This document shows, one piece after another, positions 39,463-54,274 of a stretch of DNA of 64,000 nt. The notes under the pieces were generated by a model. It did not search any database and had not been told where the DNA came from. It was given only the letters and a program-made list of their open reading frames with translations. Position 1 is the first letter of the stretch. Each line of letters begins with the position of its first letter. The translations under genes were made by a program, and so were the position numbers. The DNA is from Saccoglossus kowalevskii. Taxonomy: Eukaryota > Hemichordata > Enteropneusta > Harrimaniidae. Location: contig NW_003112473.1 in assembly GCF_000003605.2 (NCBI RefSeq), positions 81,183-145,182 of the forward strand, read 5' to 3'.

Positions 39463-39530
39463 TGGTGGTCCAGGTGTTTAATGACTAAGAGCGTTAACCT
39501 GCTGACAAGAGTGTGGAGTGTAGGCTCCTA
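39463..39530 (+). pseudogene. tRNA-derived relic (Ser/Leu-like)
   Basis: The order of parts follows a tRNA: a GTGGTCCAGG...CTAAGAGCG segment like an A box with a short insertion, then an anticodon-loop-like CTGCTGA (compare CTGCTAA of tRNA-Ser GCT), then GGAG-TGTAGG-CTCC like a T arm. The acceptor stem is not recognisable and the T loop is off consensus. It is either a tRNA pseudogene or the head of an old SINE. Confidence 0.3.
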
Positions 39531-42500
39531 TTGGGTACACTACAACATGGCGACTATTATATTTACACGGTATGTCGACATGACGACTAGCATTAGTTTT
39601 ATTGGACCCCAGTGTTACATATCAATCGATGTATATTCGGTAATCTTTATTGAGGTGTAATGAGCTGTGATTAAAAAACACAAACTACTAGTATCATAAT
39701 AAATTTGGTATGGAAAACAAAGTTTTAGATCCATCGTTTACACTGATGTATTATTTTAAAACAACACGTAAAATGCATTGTTTTCAAAACAACTATAAAC
39801 GCCAGTTCTACCTTAGAACGCTACTTAAAGTTATTTTTTTACATATTTCATATTACATTGATGAAGACAATGTATGAAATCACCCTGAATGGTTCTGAAA
39901 AATCAGAAATCATGGCAAGGATATATTTAAATATTGTAAAATATGACGATAGAATTATCTAAAGTGTCTTACAATGTGCCAAAGTTATTTGAAAGAGTTT
40001 CCAATGACGTAAAAATGCACAAAATACTAAAACGATTAATTATAGACAAATTCTGAGATAATCCATTATCATAGCTACATACGCTAACATATGCGCACAT
40101 GTCAAAACCCCACGGTTAGCATTCTATCTTTATCAACAGCGGAAACAACAGATAAAAATTGATCTGTGGTTCAGACTTCTTTTTTAGTTACCAAGCATGC
40201 TACTATAACAGCTTATGTACAGGCAAATACGGTAGTACATATGCCGTACCAATATTTGTCTAAGGGATTACCTGGCGGCGAATTACGCTATTGTACTGTT
40301 TTATTTTACTAATCTGACTGTCAGTCACGCAAATAACCTGCGAATTGCACAGAATATTATTAACGCTGTAGGCTAGATGATTGCGTCTCGGTAGTCTCGC
40401 CTTTATTTTCGAGCCATGACCAAATAAACTGACAACGAATTTGCCTTTCAAGATCAAAAAACTTATTTTCATCACTACTGAAATTCCATGCACAGGACAT
40501 GTAATATCAAACGCATACAGTTGGTTCCCATGCTATGTAAACAGTGTAATAGCAGTGTAATTAATTATTACTTCTATATTTAATACAAATCGGGTCAAGG
40601 TGTGTTCAACTGATATCCATATACATCTTATTAAAGAACGTATTTTTGTTTTTGCAGTTTTCTTAAATATAAGATTTGCATTTGCTGGTTTACGGCATGT
40701 ACTCATTTTGTACTGGTGCCAGCAAATAGTCAACATCTTCAGCATCTTCGATGTAATTATTTCTAAATTTGGCATAATAATTACGGCGTTTTCAGTAATA
40801 TTACCTGAATTCTCCTGGGAACAATTATATGCGAAGAAATTAGAATATATAATTAACTTATTTTTGAAACTGATTATGTGTTTATTGGTTTTTACACGTA
40901 TTATGTCTTACCTTAGTCGCTGAAGGCGTCATATTTGCTGTTGATGAGTATGTGTTGTGGTGAATTCCATGTGATCTACGTGGAACTAAGTCAAGTTATA
41001 TCACCAAATCAAATAGAACTCGATAAGAACACTCATCTTATCTCATTAAATTGCATACACCGAAATATTATATATATATAATTATATATCGGTACAAATA
41101 TTTTATTTTCACCTTACGCTTGTGTTTAAAATTATATTCAGCCATTATCATATGATTTCAAACGAATCGAATATATTATTCAGCAATTCCGGTATGCAAT
41201 TACTCACACTGCGCATGGTTTCTAATTGCACTGAATGTGACCTAATTGAGATAGCAAATCAAAACTACTACTACAACAACATATATACTAGTAGTTGGTA
41301 TTTTAGTTGGGTTTTATGAAACACGAAATATGTTGTTTTTTTCAGATCTGTCCACATTTTCCTTATGTAAACTGGTTTTGGTGAGTCTACTGAATGTCGC
41401 TATTTTGTGTTGGGTGTTATTTGCCGATTAGAAAATTTACAGTGTTATTCAAGAGTTATATTCAGTGTTACTTTTTTAACTTATATGTCGAATTAAAACA
41501 ACATATTCTTTAAGAAGACGTTCATGATAATGTTTGTTTATAAATTATTAATGTTTAGTATAGTCCCGAAATGTATAATGTGTTTGTGGAATTGCTCTAG
41601 ATTTTAATGTAGACCCACTTTTGATTAAATTATATACTACAATAATAATGTTATGATTTTGAGTGATAACATTATTTAATGTGACAATTTCATTTATGTA
41701 TAGACCTACATGACAACCGATATCACCATGACAACATACACGTTTTCCTACATGTACTACATATCTGGATAAGTGAGTACATATATTTTGTGTATTTGAA
41801 TATCAAATATAATCACTTGAATTGAATTAGGGGACAATCACCATTTATAAATACAAGATAGGAGAATTGACGTTTTCGATGTAATGAACCCGAAAGTTCG
41901 TATAAATGTAATGGAAATGTCACACTAATAACATACACGTGCATTAGGCATACTGAATGGTCACGAGGAAACATATTATATTCCGCGTTGAAGCCACTGT
42001 CAAAAAATAAAACTGTGTAATTCAGATGTAACTTCATTATTAACAATTCATCGAATCTATAATAACATAATTATGTACTATGCATGACGTGTAAATGTTC
42101 TAACATCGCCATTTATCCCAACTACGGTGTGCGTCTCAGTCATTTAGAATTAACCCACGAAATTGTTATTTTTTTTCTTGAATTACCACCCAACAAATGC
42201 GCCGTGATGAAGTGGACAAATAAATATACAATCTGGAAATACGTGTATACGCATACAAATCCAAAATAACCCAATCCTGTGAATACGTAATCAGCGTAAT
42301 CTTCAACAGTATCAATCAAATTATATTAACTTCGTCACATTTTTATTTTGTGTTATCAGGTACGTGTTCATTTTAACAGTTCGCCTTATATTATCATCAT
42401 TACGCATTAAAATATAGCACTATCACACCGATCAACAACTGTATCCGACTGGTATTTCTCTTTTACTCGCTATTTCTCACATTGGGGTCAGATCTGTCAA

Positions 42501-44729
42501 TGTAAATATATTGCAACAGCTGTTGTTGCAGTAATGTCAGATCGCTGATGCAGAACAATCTACTTAATAATATACGCCTTATAATCTAAAAATTGCGGCC
42601 ATTAATCAACGTTATTGATCACAGCGTGTCTACTCAATCTTCAGTACACTCGTTATGTCCGTGAATACTTACGATGTGAGCCTACCGACCTATTGAGGGG
42701 GATCGTAGTTGATTATATGTGTATTATCTCTATCTGATAATTTTTACAAGTTAAATTTAACAGCGAATAGAGTTCGGCTAGTATATATATTGAAACTGTT
42801 ATTGGCAGTACTCGTATCTTGATTGATAGCGCCAACTGTACATGACTGGATCTCGTAAAAGTCTGTGGAAATGTCGAAGTCTTCGTCAACCGTGAGATAA
42901 TTAGTTTTCCAATACGATATATATATATATATTCATCCTTGAGTGAATTCGGGAAATGTATATTAGATTAAACACGTGGTCCATCGATTAAGAAAGATGT
43001 ACAATTTATTTTAAATGGATTTACAGATGCAGAGTGAAGATACTTTAATCGTTATGTCCTTCGCGGCAAATGCGACACATTATTAAATTTCAATAAGTTC
43101 TACAAGCCGAGGTCAATTCCAGTCGTTTCATTACACAAAGGTGTCGATCAAAAAGGGGTTGTGTTTGTTGTCAATTGATTCTTAGTCTATCCATTAGCAG
43201 TAAATGTGTTGAATATGTAGCAGAGGCTGAATATTTTTGACACCAATTTACAACAGATTTACTGTCAAATTTCATCTTATTTAACGAAACATACACCTTT
43301 AATCAAATCAATTATTTGTTGCTTGTAGCGTCCAATTATTGGACATGGCTTTTGTGCAGGTGGTCGATTTCAAATAGATTACGTAATAAGTTAAACATGT
43401 GGCCTTGGAGCAATATGTTACTTCACACGAATAAGCGTTATTACGTGAAAACATGGTCGTTGTGAGCTGAAGGCAACAGTTATGAAGTGAGTATTCGAGA
43501 TATAATACGGTTCTGTGGATGGTGGGAATTATGGACGATAAACTATCTACAACCTAAAATCAGAAAGCAACTATTTGAATAACGAGTCACTGAATTATTT
43601 CTCGTAGTGCAATTTTCACATATTGTGTATTGTTTGCCACTCTATTCTATCATCTTCGAAAACCCCGTGACTTGTTTCATTAATGCCCATGAGAAAAATG
43701 GGGAATGACCCACTCCACATACACTCAATCACACACGCGGCATGTGTTCGTGGTATTTTCATTTTAACTTGCTTTGCGGCGCTCTGTCGCCATATTGTGT
43801 AAAAAAAATCGAAATACATGCCGGACATACTACCTTCTATTTGTTTGATACCCTTAGTAAACATCGGCATTAAATACGTACGATGTTATCAACACACCTA
43901 TTTGAAAAATAAATGCACTCATCTCTTATTTGTGTATGTTAGTAATAATTATATAAGTGTCATTTTCACACTAATATCGAACACTGGTTACGTGTTGTGT
44001 TGCAGTAAATATATAAATCCACTGTTTTATTGATTTGGCGTTTTGTTTTTGAAGTGAGGTCAGTTTAATATAAAATTGTTATGAAGATATTATTGCACAG
44101 ATATTATGCATTATTTCTAAACTCGCCATGACGTATTAGTCCAGTGGAAATACATGTTTATTCTATTAGACCAGGGAATGCATACATGTACCACACAATT
44201 AACAATACAATTCAGCGTATACAATTAAACAAAAGAAAAGCGAGATCTGAGTGAACATCATTCATTTAACACGCAAATGTTTGCGTCATGTGGTTACCAG
44301 GTGGGAGCGTAGAACTAGGGGAACAACCCATGTACTGCTAAAGCCCAAAATTAAGCATAGCTTTATTGTTAGTCGCTTGCAAAATGTATTACTTCAATAG
44401 TTTTTTTATTCGATATGTTGCGAAAAACTATAACAATCCAATTTAATAACCGAAAATCAGAGAATGTTAGTGGTCGTTTTTGTTTTGCTGATCATGTTAC
44501 TCTTAAAAAAACAATTTGAGGTTTCGGAGATAATTATGTAGTGAAAAATCTAACACCTTTTAACATAATTTGTTCATACTGATGACAAAACTTTCAAATT
44601 GTGTAGAATTTTGAAATTATTGACGGCAAACGGAAATGGCGCTAATACCTCATGAGACTTGTTGTTATTATTACCCCTCAAATAATGTCACGTCATCGAC
44701 TCCATTGTTCCTCCGAATACTATGATCAA
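39531..44729. other. AT-rich stretch without a recognised gene
   Basis: Unique sequence. An imperfect AT hairpin bounded by ACCGA/TCGGT lies at 41059-41093. A 107-codon hydrophobic ORF at 40600-40923 is within chance expectation and has no recognised domain. Confidence 0.55.
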
Positions 44730-44826
44730 TGAATCGTTGGACGCGACGACAAGGAAAGGAACAAAGCACTATTTGATGGTGGAAAAATCTGGCCACGTGA
44801 TACTCTCGCTCCCAACGAGATCTTGG
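44730..44826 (+). mobile_element. Possible 3' end of a non-LTR retroposon
   Basis: About 100 bases of higher GC end in a small hairpin (TCTCG-CTCCCAA-CGAGA, about 44803-44819), then TCTTGG, then directly a long (TAAA)n array. A 3' hairpin followed by a short tandem repeat is how CR1/L2-type LINEs and SINEs that borrow their ends finish. No 5' part or ORF remains, so the family cannot be named. Confidence 0.35.
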
Positions 44827-44984
<158 letters not shown>

Positions 44985-47900
44985 CTGCAGTTAGTATCAG
45001 TTATGTGTTTGGGGTCACTAATTATAAACCATATATATACCAGTAATTGATGGTCGCTAATCAATACTGTATATATTAGTTAATCAAAATCATTATGTTA
45101 TACTCCTTACAATCTTCTTTCGTTTGCTTATGTGAAAGTTGCAATTCTTTGTGAGAGAAATGCATGCGAAACTTTAGGCCATACTTTATAAACATCGTTT
45201 GCATTTAAGCTTAATAACAAGTATACCATACTTAATATTATAAAACACAACAATATTTATATTTTACTGAAAATTTTGCGTACAATTCCTCTAGCATTTA
45301 AATATTCAATATTATATAGCAACTTGACTATTATCATTATTAATTAGAGTACATATTTTTGTGAAATATATCAATGAAACTGTTCTCGCGATTTTATTCA
45401 AATTCTGACTTATTATTCTTAACGTGTCAACTCGGCGGTGTTCTGTTGATATTTGAGTATTCGTGGAATTATATCGAATAATTGCATAGTATAGAAGGTA
45501 TCATGTTTCCCACAAAACCTTGTTAGCGGTAATAAGCTTGATTCACCAATGATGTATATTGAAACATGTTGGGGATGCAGTATCAAAACATAATTTCACG
45601 TTTAATATAAAAGAAACATAATATTTCACTTTTCTGGACCTTTTAAAAATATTAGTTGTATTTTAGTCTGTCATCAAGCAAATTTCGAATGCAATAGGAA
45701 TACTTTCACCATGGAAACCAATCCGAAAACAAAGCAATGCCCGTTTTCTGGCGACTCTGTTTGCTTTTGCTGTTCTCACTAATTATTTGATACAAGACAT
45801 TAGAGAATAGTGTTTTTGCATCAACCCATAGTAATGAGATAATACGGAAAATTATATAGTATGTTAATTATTAATTTTAAAAATGATACGTTTATTTTTA
45901 TGGCGATCACACTGCCCGAATCATATTTTGATTTATGATAAAAATGTATGATAATAATGCAAATAATGTGTAGATCTCTAAAATCTTTAATATTAAAAAA
46001 GCTCGTATACATTCAAGTCTGATTGCGTTTTGGATATTTGTTCCAGGTCAACATATTGCTGCCTTGATTTGCATATGGCTTTTATTGATGTGGCATTTAG
46101 AAAGGCACATTTACAATAACAAAACAACAATCAGAAATTGATTTTACAGAGTATTATTGGCGAAAGCAGGGGTATATACAAATTTAGAAGTGGTGTTTAT
46201 GACATATTTAGGTAAGCGGAGAGCAAAACTTACATGAACGGTGTATTCAATTTATGTACATTTCATATCAGGTGTCATGATTGATAAATTATAAAATAAA
46301 ATGATGTTTGTGTGCGCGTGAGATAAGCTCAGTATAATATTCGAGATAACAGAAATGTGTCAAAGGTCAGACTGCGACTACTTATACCTTGTCAGTGGCG
46401 GATCACACGATGATACAGTGTAAATTCAATTTGCACTGTACATCGACATCAAATAAAGAAAGCAGCCCGATCTACCGTGTAGTTTGTAAACGTTCGAACG
46501 TTTATGACTATAATTTATTACCACATACAACAGAATTTTATTCGTTTGTCCTCTGGAATGAACAAGTGTTGTAGTTAATAATGTATCAGGGCATACTAAA
46601 TTTATCTGCTAACCATACATTATTGATCAGAAAACTGTTAGAGGAATATTATATGGTGATGTATGCCTGGAGGAATGTTCATATGTAAAATGTTTCAAGT
46701 TTAGTAGATGCTTCAATGAAAATCCATCATTATGAATGTTTACTTTTCACCGATATACGTTTCATATAGTTTCGTTTATATAGCATATATTTTTAAAGTT
46801 GATTTCTAGAATGTAAATTATTATTATTTTAAATATAAACAATTGCCAAATATTCACTAATATGTATATATCAAGACTATATTTATAGTTGGTCTTACTT
46901 ATTCAAATATTGTGCACGGCGTAGCATGACAGTAGGTAAATTATAAAGATTATAAATAGAGAGGTCACACATTGTATACATGTTAATATCCTGAAACGTG
47001 TTGGTAACGTGACACAGCGTTACCGCGACAAAAAGGAACATTTGAAATGTTCCTGCCACCGTAAATAGTAAGGTTATTAACTACAAATCGACCGAAGACA
47101 GTCATCATCGAAAATAAAAAATACATAAAATAACGATTTCTTCGTATATTTAACGTGCCATTATATCTACGTCAATTTGTCGTTACTTTGTATGACGGGG
47201 AAATACACAATATGTATATTGCATTTATGATAAAATGCTAATTTCCGAGTGTGATATTACTCTCAATTCATCATGTAATTTGAACTTTGATCCTAATCAC
47301 TCAGCTTTGGCATACGACAAATATTTATTCGTCATACACACATCTAGTCTATTGTACCTACACGCTAGAAAAACGTTCGTATATTCGGATGTAATATTGA
47401 CATGAAATGTGCAATTAATTCAGGTCACTGCTTTATTTCGTTTCAAAACCAACAGGGCACGACATAGCAGCTGCTACTACTATTAACGTTTGCGTTCCAT
47501 ATTGCCTTGTATATTGGTGTTGTTGAAATTACGTAACGCCATGTTGGTCGAACAAAATTATTACATTTGGTGTTAATTTAATAATTCCATGCCGATGTTG
47601 TTAGGTATTAAATTTTCTGTTTTGCGTCGGTGGTATTAATAATTTTAAATATTGGAGCCATGTGTTTATGACAATTATACTATGTGTATATATAATGGTT
47701 TTTATTAAAAACTATATATTGAAGACTGCTGTTAGAAAGTTCACAGTTCACAATTGTACACCGATATGTCATTGGATAAAATTTTATTACGTACTGTGTC
47801 ATTATAGGTATTTACAATTTCGCAGTGAAGAATATGCCATTCATGTTGAATTTGTTATGACTTGACCACTCAATACTGCTGTCTGGTAGGGGAGGTATTG

Positions 47901-48215
47901 TATTGTATTTACATATTGTTTAATATCGCGTATTGTATGGTATATGAGTTATACTTTGATTTGGACCATCACATACAATTGTCTAGTGCGGTCATTTGCC
48001 AATGTATATTAGATTAGGTTTAATGAACAGAATAATATATGGGTAAATGAAACATTTCGATTGATTTTGTATATGTATTCTTTGTTATTCAACATCTGGT
48101 TGGACAAAAATATAATATGTAGGATATATTGTTATAACGTATTGTGATCTGGATAAGCCATTTTCTGAACAATAATTTGTTATAGTGTTTATTTTTTATT
48201 GTTGACTGGTCTGGT
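44985..48215. other. AT-rich stretch without a recognised gene
   Basis: Unique AT-rich sequence with octamer words near 45957 and 46065. No gene is supported. Confidence 0.6.
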
Positions 48216-48218
48216 GTG

Positions 48219-48311
48219 GTATATACTAATATATACATGTGTATATATGTATATATACATGTGTATATATGTATATATATATGTGTATATATGTATATAT
48301 ATATATATACT
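48219..48311. repeat. Alternating purine-pyrimidine tract
   Basis: About 90 bases made of ATATATGTGTATATATGTATAT-type units, in which purines and pyrimidines nearly alternate. It can adopt Z-DNA or cruciform structure. All ORFs here are rich in Y, I and H from the repeat and are spurious. Confidence 0.85.
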
Positions 48312-48810
48312 ATGGTCATTATGTATTTTTATCATTACAAACGATATTGTTGGTACATCACTTTTAAATCGTATGGTAGTTATGATGTTATAAACCATTA
48401 AATACTATATATTCTGTTCAGGCCATATGCCACACATACAATGTGTTCTAATATAATAGCATATTGTAATGCACTATGAAGGTGCTATAGTTCGATCCAT
48501 ATTGTCGGTTATTTTTAATCCCTTAATAGGTTTAACGAAAGAAGTCGCCAGTGATTACCATCAGTGTCACAATTAATTCAAGCTATAGTTTAAAATGTTA
48601 TCAAAATAAAAATAATACGAGATACAATTTTACCACGTTGTCAGAATGCAACAGAAATGTGAATATATTTGTGCGTAAAAACATCTCATAATAAGTTGTG
48701 TATATTTTTTCGAATTGACAGAGAAAAAAAGGACTAGCTATAGCGATTGATATTTTCCTAGCAATATTGCGAGCCTTTCCCTGCAAAACAATTCGGAGAT
48801 ACTACAATAC

Positions 48811-49822
48811 AATATAACAATCACAATATATATACAATTATGGTATGTACAGAGGACAGTAGATAATAGTAAATAATATAATAATCACAATATATATACA
48901 ATTATGGCATGGACAGAGAACAGTAGATAATAGTAAATAATATAATAATCACAATATATATACAATTATGATATGAACAGAGGACAGTAGGTAATAGTAA
49001 ATAATATAATAATCACAATATATATACAATTATGATATGAACAGAAGACAGTAGGTAATAGTAAATAATATAATAATCACCTTATATATACAATTATGGC
49101 ATGTACAGAGGACAGTACGTAATAGTAAATAATATAATAATCACCTTATATATACAATTATGACATGTACAGAGGACAGTAGGTAATAGTAAATAATATA
49201 ATTATCACAATATATATACAATTATGGCATGTGCAGAGGACAGTAGGTAATAGTAAATAATATAATAATCACCTTATATATACAATTATGGCATGTACAG
49301 AGAACAGTAGGTAATAGTAAATAATATAATAATCACCTTATATATACAATTATGACATGTACAGAGGACAGTAGGTAATAGTAAATAATATAATAATCAC
49401 AATATATGTACAATTACGGCATGTACAGAGGACAGTAGGTAATAGTAAATAATATAATAATCACCTTATATATACAATTATGACATGTACAGAGGACAGT
49501 AGGTAATAGTAAATAATATAATAATCACAATATATATACAATTATGGCATGTACAGAGGACAGTAGGTAATAGTAAATAATATAATAATCACAATATATA
49601 TACAATTATGGCATGTAAAAAGGACAGTGGGTAATAGTAAATAACATAATAATCACCTATATATACAATTATGCATGAACAGGAACAGTAGGTAATAGTA
49701 AATAATATAATAATCACAATATATATACAATTATGACATGAACAGAAGACAGTAGGTAATGGTAAATAATATAATAATCACAATATATATACAATTATGA
49801 CATGAACAGGGAACAGTAGATT
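48811..49822. repeat. 64-bp minisatellite, about 16 units
   Basis: Units start at 48811 and then every 64 bases. One is shortened to 61 bases (49643-49703) and the last is truncated. The unit runs AATATAATAATCAC..., TATACAATTATGGCATG, TACAGAGGACAGTAGG, TAATAGTAAAT. Two alternative forms of the first part (CACAATATATA or CACCTTATATA) and two of the middle (GGCATG or GACATG) combine in a regular order, described as a finding. Confidence 0.95.
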
Positions 49823-51979
49823 ATTTATTTACATGTTAGAACAAATTAGATACTTTTTAGCACAAGAAATATCGCGAATGAACGAACGTAGTGTGAGAAT
49901 TATACTATTGATTTAATCATTCTGCCATGTTGAACAATCCATAGTATATACATTCGTTTACATTATTCATAATTCCGTGGTGTCATGTAATGTGGTCGTT
50001 ATAATATTCACAATGCGTGCTTTGAATTGTGCCACATGTATTCCTGGCCTGAAACGTAGCATAAATCTGCTCATCATAATAGCAGTTAAGTATAGTGTAC
50101 ACGAATAAATCTTAATGGTTAACGAAAACAGATTGAATTTTCCGACACCATGGCTGACAATCTTAATATACGTCATCCTTTCACTATGTTAATTGTTTTA
50201 CACTATTAATCTTGACGGAGTGTTAGCAATTGTATTTATGCGTATATTGCTGAAACGTTTAATAAATTTGACATTGCATTGTAACACATGTGATATTCTC
50301 CATGTAATTCATTTAATTAGTAGTTATTTAATTGGGTGCATACTACTATTAAAGTGAGGAAGACAGCGTGTCGCGCATTCCATGAAACAAACAACATGTG
50401 TTACATTCATTGTATGCCTCGCGTGGACACCATTTCATTTTGATCATGTGATTGTTCAGTGTGAATGTCAATACTAAAGTGCATTTGAACAACATTGTTT
50501 TATTTTAAAACGTTACATCCACATTCCGCGTTGTGTTCGCTATGACACATTAAATATGTCATTGTCAATTAAATAATATTGCCAATTGTAGACCACGTTC
50601 ATCTTATAAGAGACATAATTATACCCTTTGAACTCTGATCTATTTATGCATTCGGTGCTCGTGCTTATAAACGTATTTTTGAAGCCTTGTTTTAAAATAT
50701 CAAGTAGCAGATTAACATTTCGAAATTTAAATCTCTAAGTCAAGTAATGGTGGTAATGTATTTGTTTGGTCACTATTTTGCGCAGTGTGTCGAGATAAAT
50801 ATAGAAAATTATCATTTTTTGGGGGTGCCATAAGATATACCCCGAATTGTAATGAATATACACATGAACGTACATTGAAAAGAAGAAAAGCAAACATCAC
50901 GTTGCATGATTCCATCATAATATTTACATATTCAATTATATATCGAGCTTGTGCAATTATGTTTTATATACGGCAGAGTAATTTATATCTACGTTGGATG
51001 AGTATATAATTCCCGCTGACCTAAATTGAAAATAAAGACAATTTATTTTACATTATTACATTACATATCGATCATTTGTATATGCACGAGTCGTTGTAGA
51101 ACATGAATCTTTGTCATATTTATAATTACTGATCTTTTATATATGCGTATATCGAAGTAATCAGACATTAAAAAATGTAAGCATTAAAAAAGATATGCAG
51201 ACATAACAAACCAGTACACCACAACTATGGATAATCAAGTAATAATCTCCTTCGCTCATATTTTATTTGTAAATCTGCAATAAATGGTCAGTGTTTCATC
51301 ATTATTTTACTATTGTTCTTTTTAGTAACATTTAGATGTCGATCGTGTATACAAGCATATTATTTACCTCATGTGCATAATTTATTTTCGAGACACAAGA
51401 TGCGTGTACATAAATAAATAATGTCACTTACTCCATGCATTGGTCGTCAATAATTTATAATGATTTATTGGTCTGTCATTTTATTCATAAATAATTGCAC
51501 TTCGACAACATAAAAGAGTGCACTATATGATACATCTCCCAATGTATTGGATTGAAGATATGAATCGAATAAATGCATCTAGTTGACAAAAATAATGGCG
51601 ATAATGAAAACACAATTATTGACATGCAAATGCAGTATACATGAAAAGACTAAACCAAACAAACAAACCCAGGTTTCTATTATTACTGATAGTATAGTCT
51701 CCTCAGATATATGTCGAGTATATGAAAGCTCATACATACGTACATACATACATGAGTATGTTATTTTGTTAAGAGCGTGTTTTGTTTTTCCACGAAGGTA
51801 TACTCTTTTTTACTACATGACACACGCATCTGCAAAACCATTGTCTCAAACTGGAAAAATAAAACAATTTCCCTGACAACGTTCTTCTGAAATGAGCCGA
51901 GAATTAAAAGTATTGGTACTTCATGAATGTGTCTCTCGAGAAGCAGAAATGAACATAGTCGTAGTATGAGGTTATTACG
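49823..51979. other. AT-rich stretch without a recognised gene
   Basis: Unique sequence with no supported gene, ending at the assembly gap. Confidence 0.6.
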
Positions 51980-52322
51980 NNNNNNNNNNNNNNNNNNNNN
52001 NNNNNNNNNNNNNNNNNNNNNNNNNNNNNNNNNNNNNNNNNNNNNNNNNNNNNNNNNNNNNNNNNNNNNNNNNNNNNNNNNNNNNNNNNNNNNNNNNNNN
52101 NNNNNNNNNNNNNNNNNNNNNNNNNNNNNNNNNNNNNNNNNNNNNNNNNNNNNNNNNNNNNNNNNNNNNNNNNNNNNNNNNNNNNNNNNNNNNNNNNNNN
52201 NNNNNNNNNNNNNNNNNNNNNNNNNNNNNNNNNNNNNNNNNNNNNNNNNNNNNNNNNNNNNNNNNNNNNNNNNNNNNNNNNNNNNNNNNNNNNNNNNNNN
52301 NNNNNNNNNNNNNNNNNNNNNN
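51980..52322. other. Assembly gap (343 N)
   Basis: ORFs that appear to cross this gap are not real. The right flank begins with repeat family A material shortly after the gap, so more of that element may be hidden here. Confidence 0.99.
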
Positions 52323-52378
52323 TTATTATACATCTTTTCTTTCCAAGGATACATCATGGGAATGCCGAAATCCAAAAA

Positions 52379-52593
52379 GTTTAGAACAGAATCAGCAAAC
52401 TTCTTTGTGAGGAGTCCGGTCAAACCCTGTTGGCAGCCATGTTTGTTTTTATTATTGGAGGACGCTTTAGCGCGTAATCATTCCATATTTGGAATTCGCA
52501 TTTCCTTATATGGTAGGATGAAAATACCCCGTAAAATACCGCAACATTACGGCACGCTGTAACTTATGGCGTTACGGTGACATGTATAATAAT
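52379..52593 (-). repeat. Dispersed repeat family A, copy 2 (longest)
   Basis: The minus strand of 52379-52526 matches 2898-3044 at about 90 per cent. The plus strand of 52513-52593 matches 4964-5012. So this copy joins the two partial copies into one element of at least 215 bp. It contains GTAAC-TTATGGC-GTTAC, a small hairpin. Its left end may continue into the gap. Confidence 0.75.
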
Positions 52594-54274
52594 GGCCGTT
52601 ATTCTCAAAATTTACGGACTTGTATTGTGGATTATATTGCAGTGCGTTATTAACCGCCATACTAATTGTAATCATGTATAAATTATATATACATATATTA
52701 TATAAACCAGAAGCTAAATTGAATTCATGTTGTGACTGTTATCATACAACGTACATTGCATTAACACAATTTGATATGTCATCTAGTAAATGTGCCTGAA
52801 TGTAACTCTATCTGTGTTGTTCAAGAGATAATGGCTTACGTTTTTATAATTTAGGAAACATGTAATTCCTGTCATGCCGATTTTAAGTCAGATAGATATA
52901 CTAAAACGATATACTTGTGTATGTTTGGCGGAATTAGATTATAATATTAGATTACACAGTGTGGTAAGACCGGTTCACATGTCCAGATTACACGAATATA
53001 GTAGAAAAAAATAAAGCAATGTGATAGGGTATATCAGTTCAGTTTTTACATAACATTGTACTGTGCTTTAGAATAATCTGAATTACCCCGAAAACGTGAT
53101 AAAAATTGCTGTGCGATTGCAAATTGACAGATGAATTGTCAGAGGAATGTAATGGTAATGTTTCATGCGACTGCTATGTTTGTTCAGAATTCGCTCGTAA
53201 TGGGTGTTTGACCAATGAAATCCCTGGAAGAAAATCTAAAACAACGAAGAAAATTATTTGTTTCCCTTCACTAGTTTTAGTATTTATTTCAGAATGAATT
53301 TAATATGTATCAAGTGTTTTATATATGATTATAAATCTTTCTTTTTCACAATATTTTGAGTATTTTTGATCGCCTCCCGAGTTTCTAAGAATAGTTCCCC
53401 CTAATATACGTACAGCCGTTAAAAGTAGAATCTTACATTCTTTTTAGAACGGTGTAAATAATATATTTACTTCCCACTATCACAAATTTGTTTTTTGAGT
53501 TATATAAAATTGTTTTCACATTATTCCCTATGTAAATTTGGTTTGACCACCCCCTCCCACCACGAAGTATATGCTAATGGGACTAATGATGTAGCAGGAA
53601 ATGCTTTCACCCATGATTTGTATTGTGTCACATTTGTTGGTATGTTTTTGATATACAATACTTCCAACGTGTGTATATATCAAATATGTCAAAATGAGTC
53701 AACGTTTTTTCCACGTCCATTATAAAATGAACAGCTGTAAGCACGTGAAACATTGTAATGAGAATATTCAATATCAGCAATTCTCATGCTTAATCAATAT
53801 ACATATCTAATGTATTGAAAATATATTGCAGTGGTTCTATTTCATTAGTTACCTCTTTCTGGCAAAATCATTCAAAACACCGGCGCAAGATACGACACTT
53901 CGTGAATCAAAGCGAAGCTAATTACAAGATTGTGCCTGATTGGCTACCCATTTCTAACACCTAACAGTCAGACCAATCAGAGAGCATCTTTTTTGTTGAC
54001 AGTTTTTTCGACGTTTTAAATTATTCCTAGTACATATTCGATTTAACTGTGTTTTGTCGCTGTATAGTGCCTTTTGTTAGTTTGTCCTTGGAAAGTAGTA
54101 CAACTTCATAAATAATCAATCATATTACGTAATGTTTAGCATTGACTTATGTCGAGAACAACGCTATTGACAAACAAAACGCACTGGCATTCAACTGTTG
54201 TCAAATGAGTGACAGAACGTTAACCTTGAGACGTACTTTCAAAGACGGAGCTACGTCCCAATCCCACAAATGTT
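52594..54274. other. Unique stretch with a CCAAT pair
   Basis: No gene is supported. CpG density rises from about 53.88 kb. GATTGGCT (53938-53945) and GACCAATCA (53971-53979) are CCAAT boxes in opposite orientation 25 bases apart, and a T-rich run follows. This could be a weak promoter or the end of an inverted-repeat element. Confidence 0.45.

Noticed and set aside
40600-40923. A 107-codon hydrophobic plus-strand ORF
   Set aside because: Length within chance expectation, with an equally open frame on the other strand.
48089-48401. Several Y/I/H-rich ORFs
   Set aside because: Translations of the ATATATGTGTAT tract.
51761-52562. Long ORFs on both strands crossing 52 kb
   Set aside because: They run through 343 N and are not sequence-supported.
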